Of a DNA stretch of 64,000 bases, positions 7,708 to 15,630 are shown piece by piece. The stretch's first letter is position 1; each line of letters opens with the position of its first letter. Source of the DNA: Oscillospiraceae bacterium. GTDB taxonomy: Bacteria > Bacillota > Clostridia > Oscillospirales > Oscillospiraceae. The position numbers and the translations under genes are program-made. The notes beneath the pieces were generated by a model, which saw nothing but the letters and a program-made list of their open reading frames with translations, had not been told where the DNA came from and searched no databases. Location: positions 124,001 to 188,000 of the forward strand of contig DAOUQJ010000003.1 of the NCBI GenBank assembly GCA_030625685.1, given 5' to 3'.

Positions 7708-8973
7708 TTATTTCAGTGTTACTATTGCATTCATACCAGGTCTAAATTGTTGCTTAGAATTATCCAACTGAATTTTCACTCCATAAGATATGATATCAAG
7801 CTTGCCATTTTGACTCGCTGCTTTTTTTACAGCAAAATCAGGATTTGCATTAATAGTTGTAATTTTTCCAGTAAACTCTTCATTTGTAAACGCTAAAAAT
7901 TCTAAATTACATTCATCCCCAAAGTTGAGTGTTCCAATTTCTGTCTCATCCACATTAATTTGTACCCAACAATCATTTAAATCTGAAACTGTGCCAATAC
8001 TCATACCTGTAGAAATTAGCTCACCTTCATCAACATACAAGCCGGTTACCACACCATCCATAGGCGCCGTTAATACCGTATCATTTAAATAGACTTCAAC
8101 TTCCATAAGTCCAGCTTTGGCTTGTTCTAATTGCCCTTCTGCAGCTACCAATCCCTCTTGAGCTTGATTGACTTGTAACATGGCAATATTGGCAGCATCA
8201 AGCGCTTGATTGAGTGTAGCTTGACTTGCAGTTACTCCAGCATTTGCAAGCGAAACTTGTGCGCTTGCTGCCATCTTATCCTCATATCTAGCACCTTCTA
8301 GTGCCATAGATAGCGTTTCATTTGCAACATTTTTCTGCGCTTCAATTTCTTCCAGTTTTTGAAGAGAAATCGCTCCACCATCGTATAAGATTTTTGCTCG
8401 TTCATATGTAGCATTCCACAAATCAGCAGCGCTTTGTGCCTGAATGACTTCTTGTTCTCTGGCTCCGTTGGTGGCCTTTTCATCCATTGCACTAGCCATA
8501 TTTTTTTGGCTTTGACTTGCCGCAACCCCTGCACGTGCTTGATTCACTCGTTCATTTGACAAATCGTAATTAGATTTCGCCATCTCAACAGTAAGTTTTG
8601 CAGCTTCAACTCCAGCTGTTGCTTGGGCAACTGTAGCTTCTATCTGCAACTTCTTTGCCTCTAACTCTTCGCTTGAAATCTTTACAAGCGCATCTCCTTT
8701 TTTTACACTCTGACCTTCCTCAACATAAAATTCCTCTATTTTACCTGGAATCTTGGTGTTTAAAGAGACTTCCTTAACACTTACAGTTCCCACTATACCA
8801 TTAGAAATCGATTGATTCCGATTGATATTCATAGATGAACGAATGATAAATACACTGGCAATCAATACAATGAGTGCAATTATTATGTAATTAATATGTT
8901 CTTTGAGAAATTGCTTTTTGTCAATTTCTTTCAATTTTTGTTCATAATCATTAAATTTCGTCTTCAGTCCCAT
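7708..8973 (-). CDS. HlyD-family membrane fusion protein (efflux adaptor)
   Basis: The ORF track starts this at 9033, but an RBS (GGGAG) places the start at ATG 8973, giving about 421 residues (MGLKTKFNDYEQ). There is one N-terminal membrane anchor (about 28-45), a biotinyl/lipoyl half-domain (KIPGKIEEFYVEEGQSVKKG), a long Ala/Gln-rich coiled-coil hairpin (about 100-290), the second lipoyl half with APMDGVVTGLYVDEGE, and a beta-barrel domain. Such adaptors bridge an inner-membrane pump and a TolC-type channel. It overlaps the end of the upstream TolC-like gene by 23 bp, indicating translational coupling. Confidence 0.9.
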   Translation of the reverse strand: MGLKTKFNDYEQKLKEIDKKQFLKEHINYIIIALIVLIASVFIIRSSMNINRNQSISNGIVGTVSVKEVSLNTKIPGKIEEFYVEEGQSVKKGDALVKISSEELEAKKLQIEATVAQATAGVEAAKLTVEMAKSNYDLSNERVNQARAGVAASQSQKNMASAMDEKATNGAREQEVIQAQSAADLWNATYERAKILYDGGAISLQKLEEIEAQKNVANETLSMALEGARYEDKMAASAQVSLANAGVTASQATLNQALDAANIAMLQVNQAQEGLVAAEGQLEQAKAGLMEVEVYLNDTVLTAPMDGVVTGLYVDEGELISTGMSIGTVSDLNDCWVQINVDETEIGTLNFGDECNLEFLAFTNEEFTGKITTINANPDFAVKKAASQNGKLDIISYGVKIQLDNSKQQFRPGMNAIVTLK

Positions 8974-10576
8974 TATTGTCTCCCTGTTTCTCAAAATAGA
9001 GAATTTGATTTTCATTGAACATCGCTGCATCATTATAATATTTGCACTTTGCTAGCACATATTTATGGCGTATATTTTCTACATTGGTTTTAACCAAAGC
9101 TAGATTTTCTTCTGCTGCGATTAATTCCAATATAGTACCCGAACTAGATTCTAAATTTAAGTTCGCCAATAGTGCATTACTCGCTCCCATGCCTTGCTCA
9201 TATTTAAGCTGAGCAATCTTTACAACTTCCTCAGCTTCTTCAACAAGAAACTGTGTTGATATTAGCATGTCTGCTGTTGCCGTCATAAGTTCATACGATG
9301 TGTAAATTTCATTTCTTACCTTATCCTTGGTTTTGTTTAAATTTAGATTAGCTTGATCTAAAAGCAATTTCGCTTCATCTTTATTATAATCTTCTACATT
9401 ATGTGTTTTATTAACAAGACTGACATTGAGTTCGTTGATGGAAATAGCACCCAAACACTGCTGAATTTCTAAGCGCTTTAACAATCCGCTTTCTACAGAA
9501 GCATCTAAATCTTCTTCAGTTATTAGCCACTCATCCATATCAACTAAGTTAATTTTAGAAGTAATATCCATCCCCATATTTGTTTTGAGTGTATAAATTG
9601 CATTATTATAATCACTCTCAGCAAGTCTATATTCCGATTCAACTGAACTATAATAAATTTTCGCAAGCAAATAATCGTCTTTTGCCTTCATTCCATTTTC
9701 GTAAGATAATTTCACAATATCTAATTGCTTGGATGCTCGTTCGAAAGACTTCTCTTTCAATAGCATTAGATTTTGTTTATGTAATGCATCATAAAAATTA
9801 CTTCTAATCAGCATAGCGATTTGATTTTTATAGATATCACTTGCATAGCTTGTAACAAGAAAATTTACTTTTCCCATTCGTAACATCAGCGTTTCTATAC
9901 TGCTTGCTGATAACTCTATGTTTGATTTATATCCCAGTAGACTTTCTACTTCTCTAGAAGCATCTTTAATTACGCCGTTATATTCCGCTTCGCTAGCTTT
10001 TAATATACTTTCCCCTGCAATCAACTTTGCTTCGTTTTCCTCAATTTCTCTGGCGTTTTCATCGAGTTCATTTTGAATTTGTATCTTAATTTCTTTCGTT
10101 ATCTGTTTAGCAGCGTCTTCATCAGGCACTGCGGCAAAAACAATAGTGAATATATGATCACCCTGACTGATTTTAATACCATTGGCATTTAAATCAACAG
10201 GTGAATAGCCTGCATTTAATGCAGTTTGCGCCTCGGAAAGCTGTGATTTAGCAGCTTTTAACTTACTTTTGTTATCCCATAACAAGGTGTAAGCATCGTT
10301 TATATCTTTATCTGCTTCCGCAATTCGTTCGCCAACTTTTTTGGCATTTGTAACTGAAACTTCTGCAAGTAAAATTTGATTTTCTAAACTCATTAAATCA
10401 ATGTTATGAGAAAGGGCATATTCTATTGCATCCTCAACCGTTAAAGTCGTAATTTCTCCTGTTTCTAACTGTGAGTTTTCAACCTCATACGTAAAGGGTG
10501 TTTCGGCAGCCAACGAAATAATTCCTTGATTGCTTAAAAACAAACACACACAAATTATCATAATAAATTTTTTCAC
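8951..10576 (-). CDS. TolC-like (OEP family) secreted protein
   Basis: The track start at 10777 would run into the histidine kinase gene. A GTG at 10576 behind AGAGGTG gives a 541-residue protein opening with a clear signal peptide (VKKFIMIICVCLFLSNQGI, cleavage near SLAAE). The rest is long helical, coiled-coil-rich sequence with two OEP-like repeats (TLTVEDAIEYALSHNIDL; LLKEKSFERASKQLDIVKLSYENGMK; EEVVKIAQLKYEQGM). The family forms outer-membrane channels in diderms. In a spore-forming clostridium without an outer membrane its role would have to be a wall-spanning or extracellular one; that is inference. First gene of the efflux operon. Confidence 0.8.
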   Translation of the reverse strand: MKKFIMIICVCLFLSNQGIISLAAETPFTYEVENSQLETGEITTLTVEDAIEYALSHNIDLMSLENQILLAEVSVTNAKKVGERIAEADKDINDAYTLLWDNKSKLKAAKSQLSEAQTALNAGYSPVDLNANGIKISQGDHIFTIVFAAVPDEDAAKQITKEIKIQIQNELDENAREIEENEAKLIAGESILKASEAEYNGVIKDASREVESLLGYKSNIELSASSIETLMLRMGKVNFLVTSYASDIYKNQIAMLIRSNFYDALHKQNLMLLKEKSFERASKQLDIVKLSYENGMKAKDDYLLAKIYYSSVESEYRLAESDYNNAIYTLKTNMGMDITSKINLVDMDEWLITEEDLDASVESGLLKRLEIQQCLGAISINELNVSLVNKTHNVEDYNKDEAKLLLDQANLNLNKTKDKVRNEIYTSYELMTATADMLISTQFLVEEAEEVVKIAQLKYEQGMGASNALLANLNLESSSGTILELIAAEENLALVKTNVENIRHKYVLAKCKYYNDAAMFNENQILYFEKQGDNNGTEDEI

Positions 10577-10660
10577 ATTGTTCACCTCTTCTGAAAAATG
10601 ATAATCAATAATGATGTCACAAATTTGAACTGATAAAGAACAATTGTGAACAACGCATAA

Positions 10661-10705
10661 AAAAGACTTAGCAAAAAGAAATATATCCTTTTTGCTAAGT
10701 CTTTT
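10661..10705 (-). terminator. Terminator after the sensor kinase gene
   Basis: AAAAGACTTAGCAAAAAG (10661-10678) pairs with CTTTTTGCTAAGTCTTTT (10688-10705), an 18-bp perfect stem followed on the minus strand by a T run. It separates the two-component operon from the efflux operon, which must therefore have its own promoter between about 10580 and 10660. No strong sigma-A match was found there. Confidence 0.85.
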
Positions 10706-10706
10706 A

Positions 10707-12443
10707 CTAAAATATATCAAGTGTAAATGTAAATTTGGTGCCTTTTGATAATTCACTTCTGCAATAAATCTGTTCATGCATTATGGTCAATATCTCGTTT
10801 GCAATTGATAATCCTAACCCAGTGCTTTTGGTTGTCCTAGATGTGTCACTTTTATAAAAACGATTGAAAATGTGAGGAATGGATTCCGAATCAATTCCAT
10901 TACCAGTATCACTTACACTCACCAGAATTTTTTGATTTTGAATTTTTGTATCAATTGTGATTACATCGCCCGCGTCCGTAAATTTAAAGGCATTGTCAAG
11001 CAAAATAACCAACACTTGCATAATACGGTCTTTGTTACTATAGACAAACGGCAACGCTTCACATTCATAAACTAGTAACTTGTCATTTGTATACATTTTA
11101 TACTGTTCAAATACATTTTCTAAAATTTCATCTAGTTTCAATTTTTCTTTTTCAATTTGAATTTGACTTGTCTGCAATCGTGATAATTCCATAATATCAT
11201 CAATAAGTCGAGATAGCCTTCTGGTTTCCCGATAGATAATGCCATAATACCGTTCTTTATCCGTTTCATCGTGCACAATACCATCTAATAATGGTTCAAT
11301 CAATCCTTGAATAGATGTCAACGGTGTTCTCAATTCGTGCGAGACATTTGCAACATAATTTTTTCTTGTCAGCTCAAGCTTTTCATGTTCTGTAATATCT
11401 CGCAATATCAAAACGGCCCCAACAATTTCTTTTTTTTCGTTGTCAATTGGATGAATCGTTTTACTATAAATAAGTCCTTGATAATTAACTGTGTCGTGAA
11501 TAGAATGACCGTGATGTAAAACCTCGGTTAAATCATCTATCATTTCACTCACCAAAGGAATTTGTGAAAGTTGCAAATTCCCCTCAACTGGCTCCAATTG
11601 AAAACTATTGTATAAACGATTATTCACATGTGTAATATTAAGATTTTTGTCTACAGACAAGATGCTTTCTTCAATGCTATCTAAAACATGTCCCAAACGC
11701 TTCTTTTCAACATATAAATGCGATACATTTAAATACAAATCTTTAGACATTTCATTTAATGTATTGCTCAAAAATCCTATTTCACCCACCAAGGACTCAT
11801 CAGACACAACTGAAAAATCCCCTTCTGAAACTGCCAGTGCAACATTCACAACATTACTGATTGGTTTGGTAATCCTTTTGAAAATGAATATTGTAGCACT
11901 TGTAACAAATAGAACTACAATTAAAATAGTAATCAAAATTGATTCAAGAAACATAGAAATTACTTCTTGATAATCATAGATGGGGCTCGTTATAAACACA
12001 TACCCTTCTACCTGGTTGCCCTTCATTATAACACTACGCGAAATTTGCAAATGATTGTTTTCATATTCAAACATATGTATATCATCATTGACAAAAGCTT
12101 TATGGTTTGATGCGCTTAAGTCTGATTGTATCTCCTGAATAATATCCAGAGGAAAGTTTACTGACTTCAATATCACGTCACTATTATCATTGAGGATAAG
12201 ATAGCTTTCTAACGTCTCTTGATCATGTAGGATTCTTTCATATGTCTGTGTCGAGATTTCCCCCTCTATATATTGCTGCGTCATGTTGGTAACAACGGCT
12301 AATTCCGATTTGTCCTTATGATTGATTATAAGCAAAATCGAATCTTTTGACATAGAAAAACCCAACCACAGTATTAAAATTGATGTCAGTATGATTGAAA
12401 TTGTGATAAGTAGAATAATTCTTTTGACGATGTTTCTTTTCAT
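10707..12443 (-). CDS. Sensor histidine kinase (HAMP-PAS-HisKA-HATPase)
   Basis: This 578-residue membrane kinase has a membrane segment at 8-30, an extracytoplasmic sensor domain (about 31-165), a second membrane segment (166-188), HAMP (about 189-245), a PAS-like domain (250-350), and HisKA with phospho-acceptor His369 in NVSHELRTPLTS. An HATPase follows with N (LLDNAFKFT), G1 (DTGNGI) and G2 (GLGLSI) boxes. The layout is that of PhoR/WalK-type kinases. The start is 2 bp after the response regulator stop. Its location upstream of the efflux operon suggests it controls that operon; the signal is unknown. Confidence 0.93.
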   Translation of the reverse strand: MKRNIVKRIILLITISIILTSILILWLGFSMSKDSILLIINHKDKSELAVVTNMTQQYIEGEISTQTYERILHDQETLESYLILNDNSDVILKSVNFPLDIIQEIQSDLSASNHKAFVNDDIHMFEYENNHLQISRSVIMKGNQVEGYVFITSPIYDYQEVISMFLESILITILIVVLFVTSATIFIFKRITKPISNVVNVALAVSEGDFSVVSDESLVGEIGFLSNTLNEMSKDLYLNVSHLYVEKKRLGHVLDSIEESILSVDKNLNITHVNNRLYNSFQLEPVEGNLQLSQIPLVSEMIDDLTEVLHHGHSIHDTVNYQGLIYSKTIHPIDNEKKEIVGAVLILRDITEHEKLELTRKNYVANVSHELRTPLTSIQGLIEPLLDGIVHDETDKERYYGIIYRETRRLSRLIDDIMELSRLQTSQIQIEKEKLKLDEILENVFEQYKMYTNDKLLVYECEALPFVYSNKDRIMQVLVILLDNAFKFTDAGDVITIDTKIQNQKILVSVSDTGNGIDSESIPHIFNRFYKSDTSRTTKSTGLGLSIANEILTIMHEQIYCRSELSKGTKFTFTLDIF

Positions 12444-12445
12444 GA

Positions 12446-13117
12446 TTATCCCTCAAGTTTATACCCTACACCATAAATTGAATGTATGGTTATGACATCT
12501 TTTGGCAATTTTGAACGAATTCTTCTAATATGTGTGTCTACTGTTCTTGAATCACCATAGTAGTCAAATCCCCAAAGTTCTTTAAGGATAAGCTCACGAC
12601 TCAAAACCTTGCCTTTTTGACTGGCAAGCAAATGCAATATTTCAACTTCACGAGGCGTTGAAATTATTGTTTCACCTTTATAATTGACTTCATATTTTTT
12701 GAGACTAATTTCAAGATGGTTTAGTATAATAACCTCTACACCCTCTAATGTTTGATTATCGCTCATTCTTCTTGAAATGGCTTTGATTCTTGCTACAACT
12801 TCTCTTGGGCTAAACGGTTTTACTATATAATCATCTGCTCCAATTTCAAGCCCTAATATTCGGTCAATCTCTTCCCCTCTTGCCGTTAACATTAAAATTG
12901 GAATGGTACTAAATTTTCTAATCTCTTTGCACACTTCCATTCCACTGATCTTTGGCATCATTACGTCTAACACGATAAAATCAGGGTTTACATTTTTCGT
13001 CATTTGCAGTGCTTCTAAACCATTGAAAGCAGATACGGTTTCGTAACCTTCTTTCTCTAAATATATATTCAAAGATTCATGTACGATAGGATCATCATCA
13101 CATATCAAAATTCTCAT
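12446..13117 (-). CDS. OmpR/PhoB-family response regulator
   Basis: The real start is ATG 13117 (GAGGAGG then ATGAGAATT), not the track start 13174, giving 223 residues. The receiver domain has the acidic pocket (ICDDDP), phospho-acceptor Asp in VLDVMMPKISG, the TARG switch Thr and the Lys in VKPFSPRE. A winged-helix DNA-binding domain follows from about residue 130, ending GYKLEG. It forms an operon with the downstream kinase and is preceded by an extended -10 promoter. Likely targets are the adjacent efflux operon and itself. Confidence 0.95.
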   Translation of the reverse strand: MRILICDDDPIVHESLNIYLEKEGYETVSAFNGLEALQMTKNVNPDFIVLDVMMPKISGMEVCKEIRKFSTIPILMLTARGEEIDRILGLEIGADDYIVKPFSPREVVARIKAISRRMSDNQTLEGVEVIILNHLEISLKKYEVNYKGETIISTPREVEILHLLASQKGKVLSRELILKELWGFDYYGDSRTVDTHIRRIRSKLPKDVITIHSIYGVGYKLEG

Positions 13118-13144
13118 ATTTGTCCTCCTCTCGAATACAGTCGT

Positions 13145-13153
13145 ATTATACCA
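13145..13153 (-). promoter_or_regulatory. Extended -10 promoter for the two-component operon
   Basis: The minus strand reads TGGTATAAT about 30 bp upstream of the regulator start codon, an extended -10 (TGN-TATAAT) without a clear -35. The same TGTGGTATAAT string occurs upstream of addB (near 40545). Confidence 0.55.
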
Positions 13154-13235
13154 CAATTTTCTACTTAGCTGCATAGATAATTTTAATTGTGATCGACTAT
13201 TAGAGGAGTATATTATTATATATTAAAATTTTCAA

Positions 13236-13255
13236 ATAAAAAATTTTTGATATGA
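13236..13255 (+). repeat. 20-bp direct repeat, copy 1 (upstream of arsP-type promoter)
   Basis: The sequence ATAAAAAATTTTTGATATGA lies directly upstream of the -35 of the permease promoter. It matches the copy at 13294-13313 in 19 of 20 positions and carries an A6T5 near-palindrome. A paired operator is likely. Confidence 0.6.
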
Positions 13256-13258
13256 ATA

Positions 13259-13287
13259 TTGACTTCGATATAATCCTATGCTATTCT
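13259..13287 (+). promoter_or_regulatory. Sigma-A promoter for the ArsP-type permease operon
   Basis: TTGACT (13259-13264), 17-bp spacer, TATTCT (13282-13287). The element sits exactly between the two 20-bp repeats, so transcription would begin about at the second repeat. The 13118-13456 intergenic interval holds this promoter, the repeats, the divergent regulator promoter and a small leader structure. Confidence 0.65.
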
Positions 13288-13293
13288 TAACAC

Positions 13294-13313
13294 ATAAAAA
13301 ATTTTTGATTTGA
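13294..13313 (+). repeat. 20-bp direct repeat, copy 2 (at predicted transcription start)
   Basis: The sequence ATAAAAAATTTTTGATTTGA has one mismatch to copy 1. It spans the predicted transcription start of the permease operon, a position where a bound repressor would block initiation. Confidence 0.6.
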
Positions 13314-13322
13314 GGAGATAAC

Positions 13323-13377
13323 ATGGCATCATTTTGTTAAATAAGAGTGGGTGACTTAGTCCAACGATTCCCCCACT
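13323..13377 (+). other. Leader with five-codon ORF and hairpin
   Basis: GAGGAG precedes ATGGCATCATTTTGTTAA (13323-13340), an ORF encoding MASFC. Downstream, AGTGGG (13346-13351) can pair with CCCACT (13372-13377). It resembles a leader peptide arrangement ahead of the permease gene, but may also be a relic of a deleted gene. No known riboswitch class was recognised. Confidence 0.3.
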
Positions 13378-13456
13378 AAATTTGTTAAACCTTGATGTCT
13401 ATATTAGCAATAGAAAAAATACTTTTAACTATCTCAATCATAATAAAGGAGACTTT

Positions 13457-14470
13457 ATGAACGCAATTCAATCAACTTGGAACTTTATACAATATCAAGT
13501 GCTCGGTATGAAGTGGCTTGATGCTCTAGTGGAAAATATGCTCACAGCAATAGGACTGGATACCTCTAGTCGTATGATTGCAAGTTTGCAATTTTTCATC
13601 TATGATGTCATTAAAATCACAGCTCTGCTTTGTTCGTTAATTTTTATCATTTCATATATACAAAGCTATTTCCCACCTGAGCGAAGCAAAAAAATTCTCA
13701 CTCGTTTTCATGGCATAGGCGCAAATATTGTTGCAGCTCTACTTGGAACAATCACACCATTTTGTGCCTGCTCTTCAATCCCTTTGTTTATTGGTTTTTC
13801 TAGCGCAGGTTTACCTCTGGGCGTCACTTTTTCTTTTCTCATATCATCTCCCATGGTGGATTTAGGCTCTTTGGTTCTACTCATGAGCATATTCGGGCCC
13901 AAAATTGCGTTTGTGTATGTCATTGTTGGTCTAATTATTGCAGTTCTTGGTGGAACATTGATTGAAAAACTTAAACTTGAAGATCAAGTAGAGGCTTTTA
14001 TTCGTAATGCCAACAGTATTGATATCGATTCACCAAATTTAAATAAAAAAGATAGACTCCACTATGCAAAAGAACAAGTCATAGAAACCTTTAAAAAGGT
14101 ATTTGTATTTATATTAATTGGTGTTTCTATTGGTGCTGTCATTCACAACTGGATTCCACAAAATTGGATTGAAGGTGTCTTAGGCACTGACAACCCTTTC
14201 TCTGTAATACTTGCCACTATAGTCGGAGTACCTATTTATGCTGATATTTTTGGAACAATACCAATTGCAGAGGCGCTCTTTTCAAAAGGAGTACAAATCG
14301 GAACTGTCTTGGCTTTGATGATGGCTGTGACTACACTTTCTCTACCTTCCCTCATTATGCTAAGGCAAGCAGTCAAACCAAAACTCCTTGGAGTTTTTAT
14401 TTCTGTATGTACTATTGGTATTATTATTGTAGGATATATTTTTAATTATTTTGCACATTTAATTATTTAA
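13457..14470 (+). CDS. ArsP/YraQ-type permease (ArsP_1 family)
   Basis: The start at ATG 13457 is chosen because AAAGGAGAC precedes it by the right distance; the track start at 13382 has no RBS. The 337-residue protein has about eight membrane segments, the hallmark FCACSSIP motif (102-109), and a second inverted half with VPIYADIFGTIPIAEAL. The family includes organoarsenical exporters (ArsP) and many uncharacterised permeases that partner small thioredoxins. Here the thioredoxin-like gene follows by 14 bp. Metalloid, organic arsenic or sulfur-compound export is plausible, but the substrate is not shown. No ArsR gene is next to it. Confidence 0.88.
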   Translation: MNAIQSTWNFIQYQVLGMKWLDALVENMLTAIGLDTSSRMIASLQFFIYDVIKITALLCSLIFIISYIQSYFPPERSKKILTRFHGIGANIVAALLGTITPFCACSSIPLFIGFSSAGLPLGVTFSFLISSPMVDLGSLVLLMSIFGPKIAFVYVIVGLIIAVLGGTLIEKLKLEDQVEAFIRNANSIDIDSPNLNKKDRLHYAKEQVIETFKKVFVFILIGVSIGAVIHNWIPQNWIEGVLGTDNPFSVILATIVGVPIYADIFGTIPIAEALFSKGVQIGTVLALMMAVTTLSLPSLIMLRQAVKPKLLGVFISVCTIGIIIVGYIFNYFAHLII

Positions 14471-14484
14471 GGAGATTTACGATT

Positions 14485-14820
14485 ATGGGATTATTCAATT
14501 TTGGTAAGAAAAAAGCTATAACTACATGCGCAAACGGATGTTTGGAATGCGCAAACGACCACAACTCAGATAATGCATCCATTTTAATTCTTGGGGGAGG
14601 TTGCAAAAAATGTGATGAGTTAGAAACCAACACAAAAACTGCACTCAAAAATCTTGGAATTGCCGAACCTGTAGGACATGTGAGAGATTTTAATAAAATT
14701 GCTGAATACGGAGTTATGTCAACACCTGCACTAGTAGTGGATGGTAAGGTTGTGAGTTTTGGCAAAGTCGTAAAACCAAATGAAATTGTTGAACTAATTA
14801 GAAAAGAAAAAAACATCTAA
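14485..14820 (+). CDS. Thioredoxin-like redox-active disulfide protein with extra Cys cluster
   Basis: This 111-residue protein has a small thioredoxin fold with active site GGGCKKC (Cys40, Cys43) and the cis-Pro loop MSTPALVVDGK. It matches the redox-active disulfide protein 2 (MTH895-like) family commonly paired with ArsP_1 permeases. An N-terminal tail carries three more cysteines (Cys15, Cys19, Cys22 in TTCANGCLECAND), which may bind a metal or relay electrons. It is cotranscribed with the permease and followed by a terminator. The role as a reductant for the permease substrate is inference. Confidence 0.85.
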   Translation: MGLFNFGKKKAITTCANGCLECANDHNSDNASILILGGGCKKCDELETNTKTALKNLGIAEPVGHVRDFNKIAEYGVMSTPALVVDGKVVSFGKVVKPNEIVELIRKEKNI

Positions 14821-14974
14821 AACATGTAACTCTGTATTCTTTCCTGCGTTAATTCAATTGCAATAATAGTTTTTTACAAAAAAGTTCGTTAAAAACCATC
14901 CGAAATATAACCAATCCTAGTCTTGTTCACTGCAATAAGATGCAAGCATGAATTCAATAACAAAACTATAGTTT

Positions 14975-15016
14975 AAATCCCCACTCTAATACGAATTGTA
15001 TAGGAGTGGGGATTTT
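14975..15016 (+). terminator. Terminator after the permease-thioredoxin operon
   Basis: AAATCCCCACT (14975-14985) pairs with AGTGGGGATTT (15005-15015), followed by T residues. It ends the plus-strand operon about 155 bp after its last stop codon. Confidence 0.75.
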
Positions 15017-15095
15017 CTAAATCTTAATAGTTTAATATTAAATAAAAAATCTAATTTTAAAAAAATGCTGTTTTACAGAAAGTAAAATTTATTTT

Positions 15096-15431
15096 TTAGT
15101 TATGCGTATAGTCAATAATCTTAATATTTTCACCAAGATCCGCTTGAATCAGTGATTTCATTTTATGAGCAAACGGACAAGGATAACCAATTGGATTTCC
15201 TTTTTGAATACAAGATGCAAAAACAATGGTATCAGCGCCTTTTTGAACCAATTGTCTGGCTCGCAAAACTGACTTCTTACCTGGACAACCTCCACAATTA
15301 ATAAAACCAATGATTTCGATATCTTCTTTTATCCCTTCGAAAGCTTCTTCTCTATTTCGTATTACTTGAAAATCTCTAGTTCCTGGACAGAAGTCTTCTG
15401 TTTGCATACATCTGATAATACCTATTTTCAT
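15096..15431 (-). CDS. CGGC-domain putative metal-binding protein
   Basis: A 111-residue cytoplasmic protein with the defining motif FINCGGCPGK near residue 45. Further conserved Cys occur in IIRCMQTEDFCPG, FASCIQKG and YPCPF, eight in all. The CGGC domain is proposed to bind metal; its biochemical role is unknown. It is a single gene with a perfect -35/-10 promoter, next to the ArsP-thioredoxin pair and a former peroxiredoxin, so a role in redox or metal handling is suggested by context only. Confidence 0.85.
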   Translation of the reverse strand: MKIGIIRCMQTEDFCPGTRDFQVIRNREEAFEGIKEDIEIIGFINCGGCPGKKSVLRARQLVQKGADTIVFASCIQKGNPIGYPCPFAHKMKSLIQADLGENIKIIDYTHN

Positions 15432-15472
15432 CTAATCCCTCACTAAATATTATAATTATTTCTTAGATTTCT

Positions 15473-15500
15473 ATTATACACCCAAAGACTTTATTGTCAA
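15473..15500 (-). promoter_or_regulatory. Strong sigma-A promoter for the CGGC gene
   Basis: The minus strand reads TTGACA (15500-15495), 16 bp, TATAAT (15478-15473), both hexamers perfect consensus, about 40 bp upstream of the start codon. Confidence 0.75.
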
Positions 15501-15630
15501 CTTTCTCACTTAAGGATACTGAATATGATTTATAATTAACTTTAATATTTTGATCATAAAAATAATTACATAAGAGTCTACAAATTTTGTTAGACTGAAA
15601 TGATTTTATTATAGTTATGGCGGATCTTAT

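Noticed and set aside
8298-8534. 78-codon minus-strand ORF within the HlyD gene
   Set aside because: Out-of-frame shadow of the coiled-coil coding region, with no RBS.
10577-10777. N-terminal extension of the TolC-like ORF
   Set aside because: It would read through the kinase terminator and into the kinase gene; a signal peptide starts at GTG 10576 behind an RBS.
13382-13456. N-terminal extension of the ArsP-type permease in the ORF track
   Set aside because: No RBS at the upstream start and non-conserved sequence; AAAGGAGAC before ATG 13457 decides the start.
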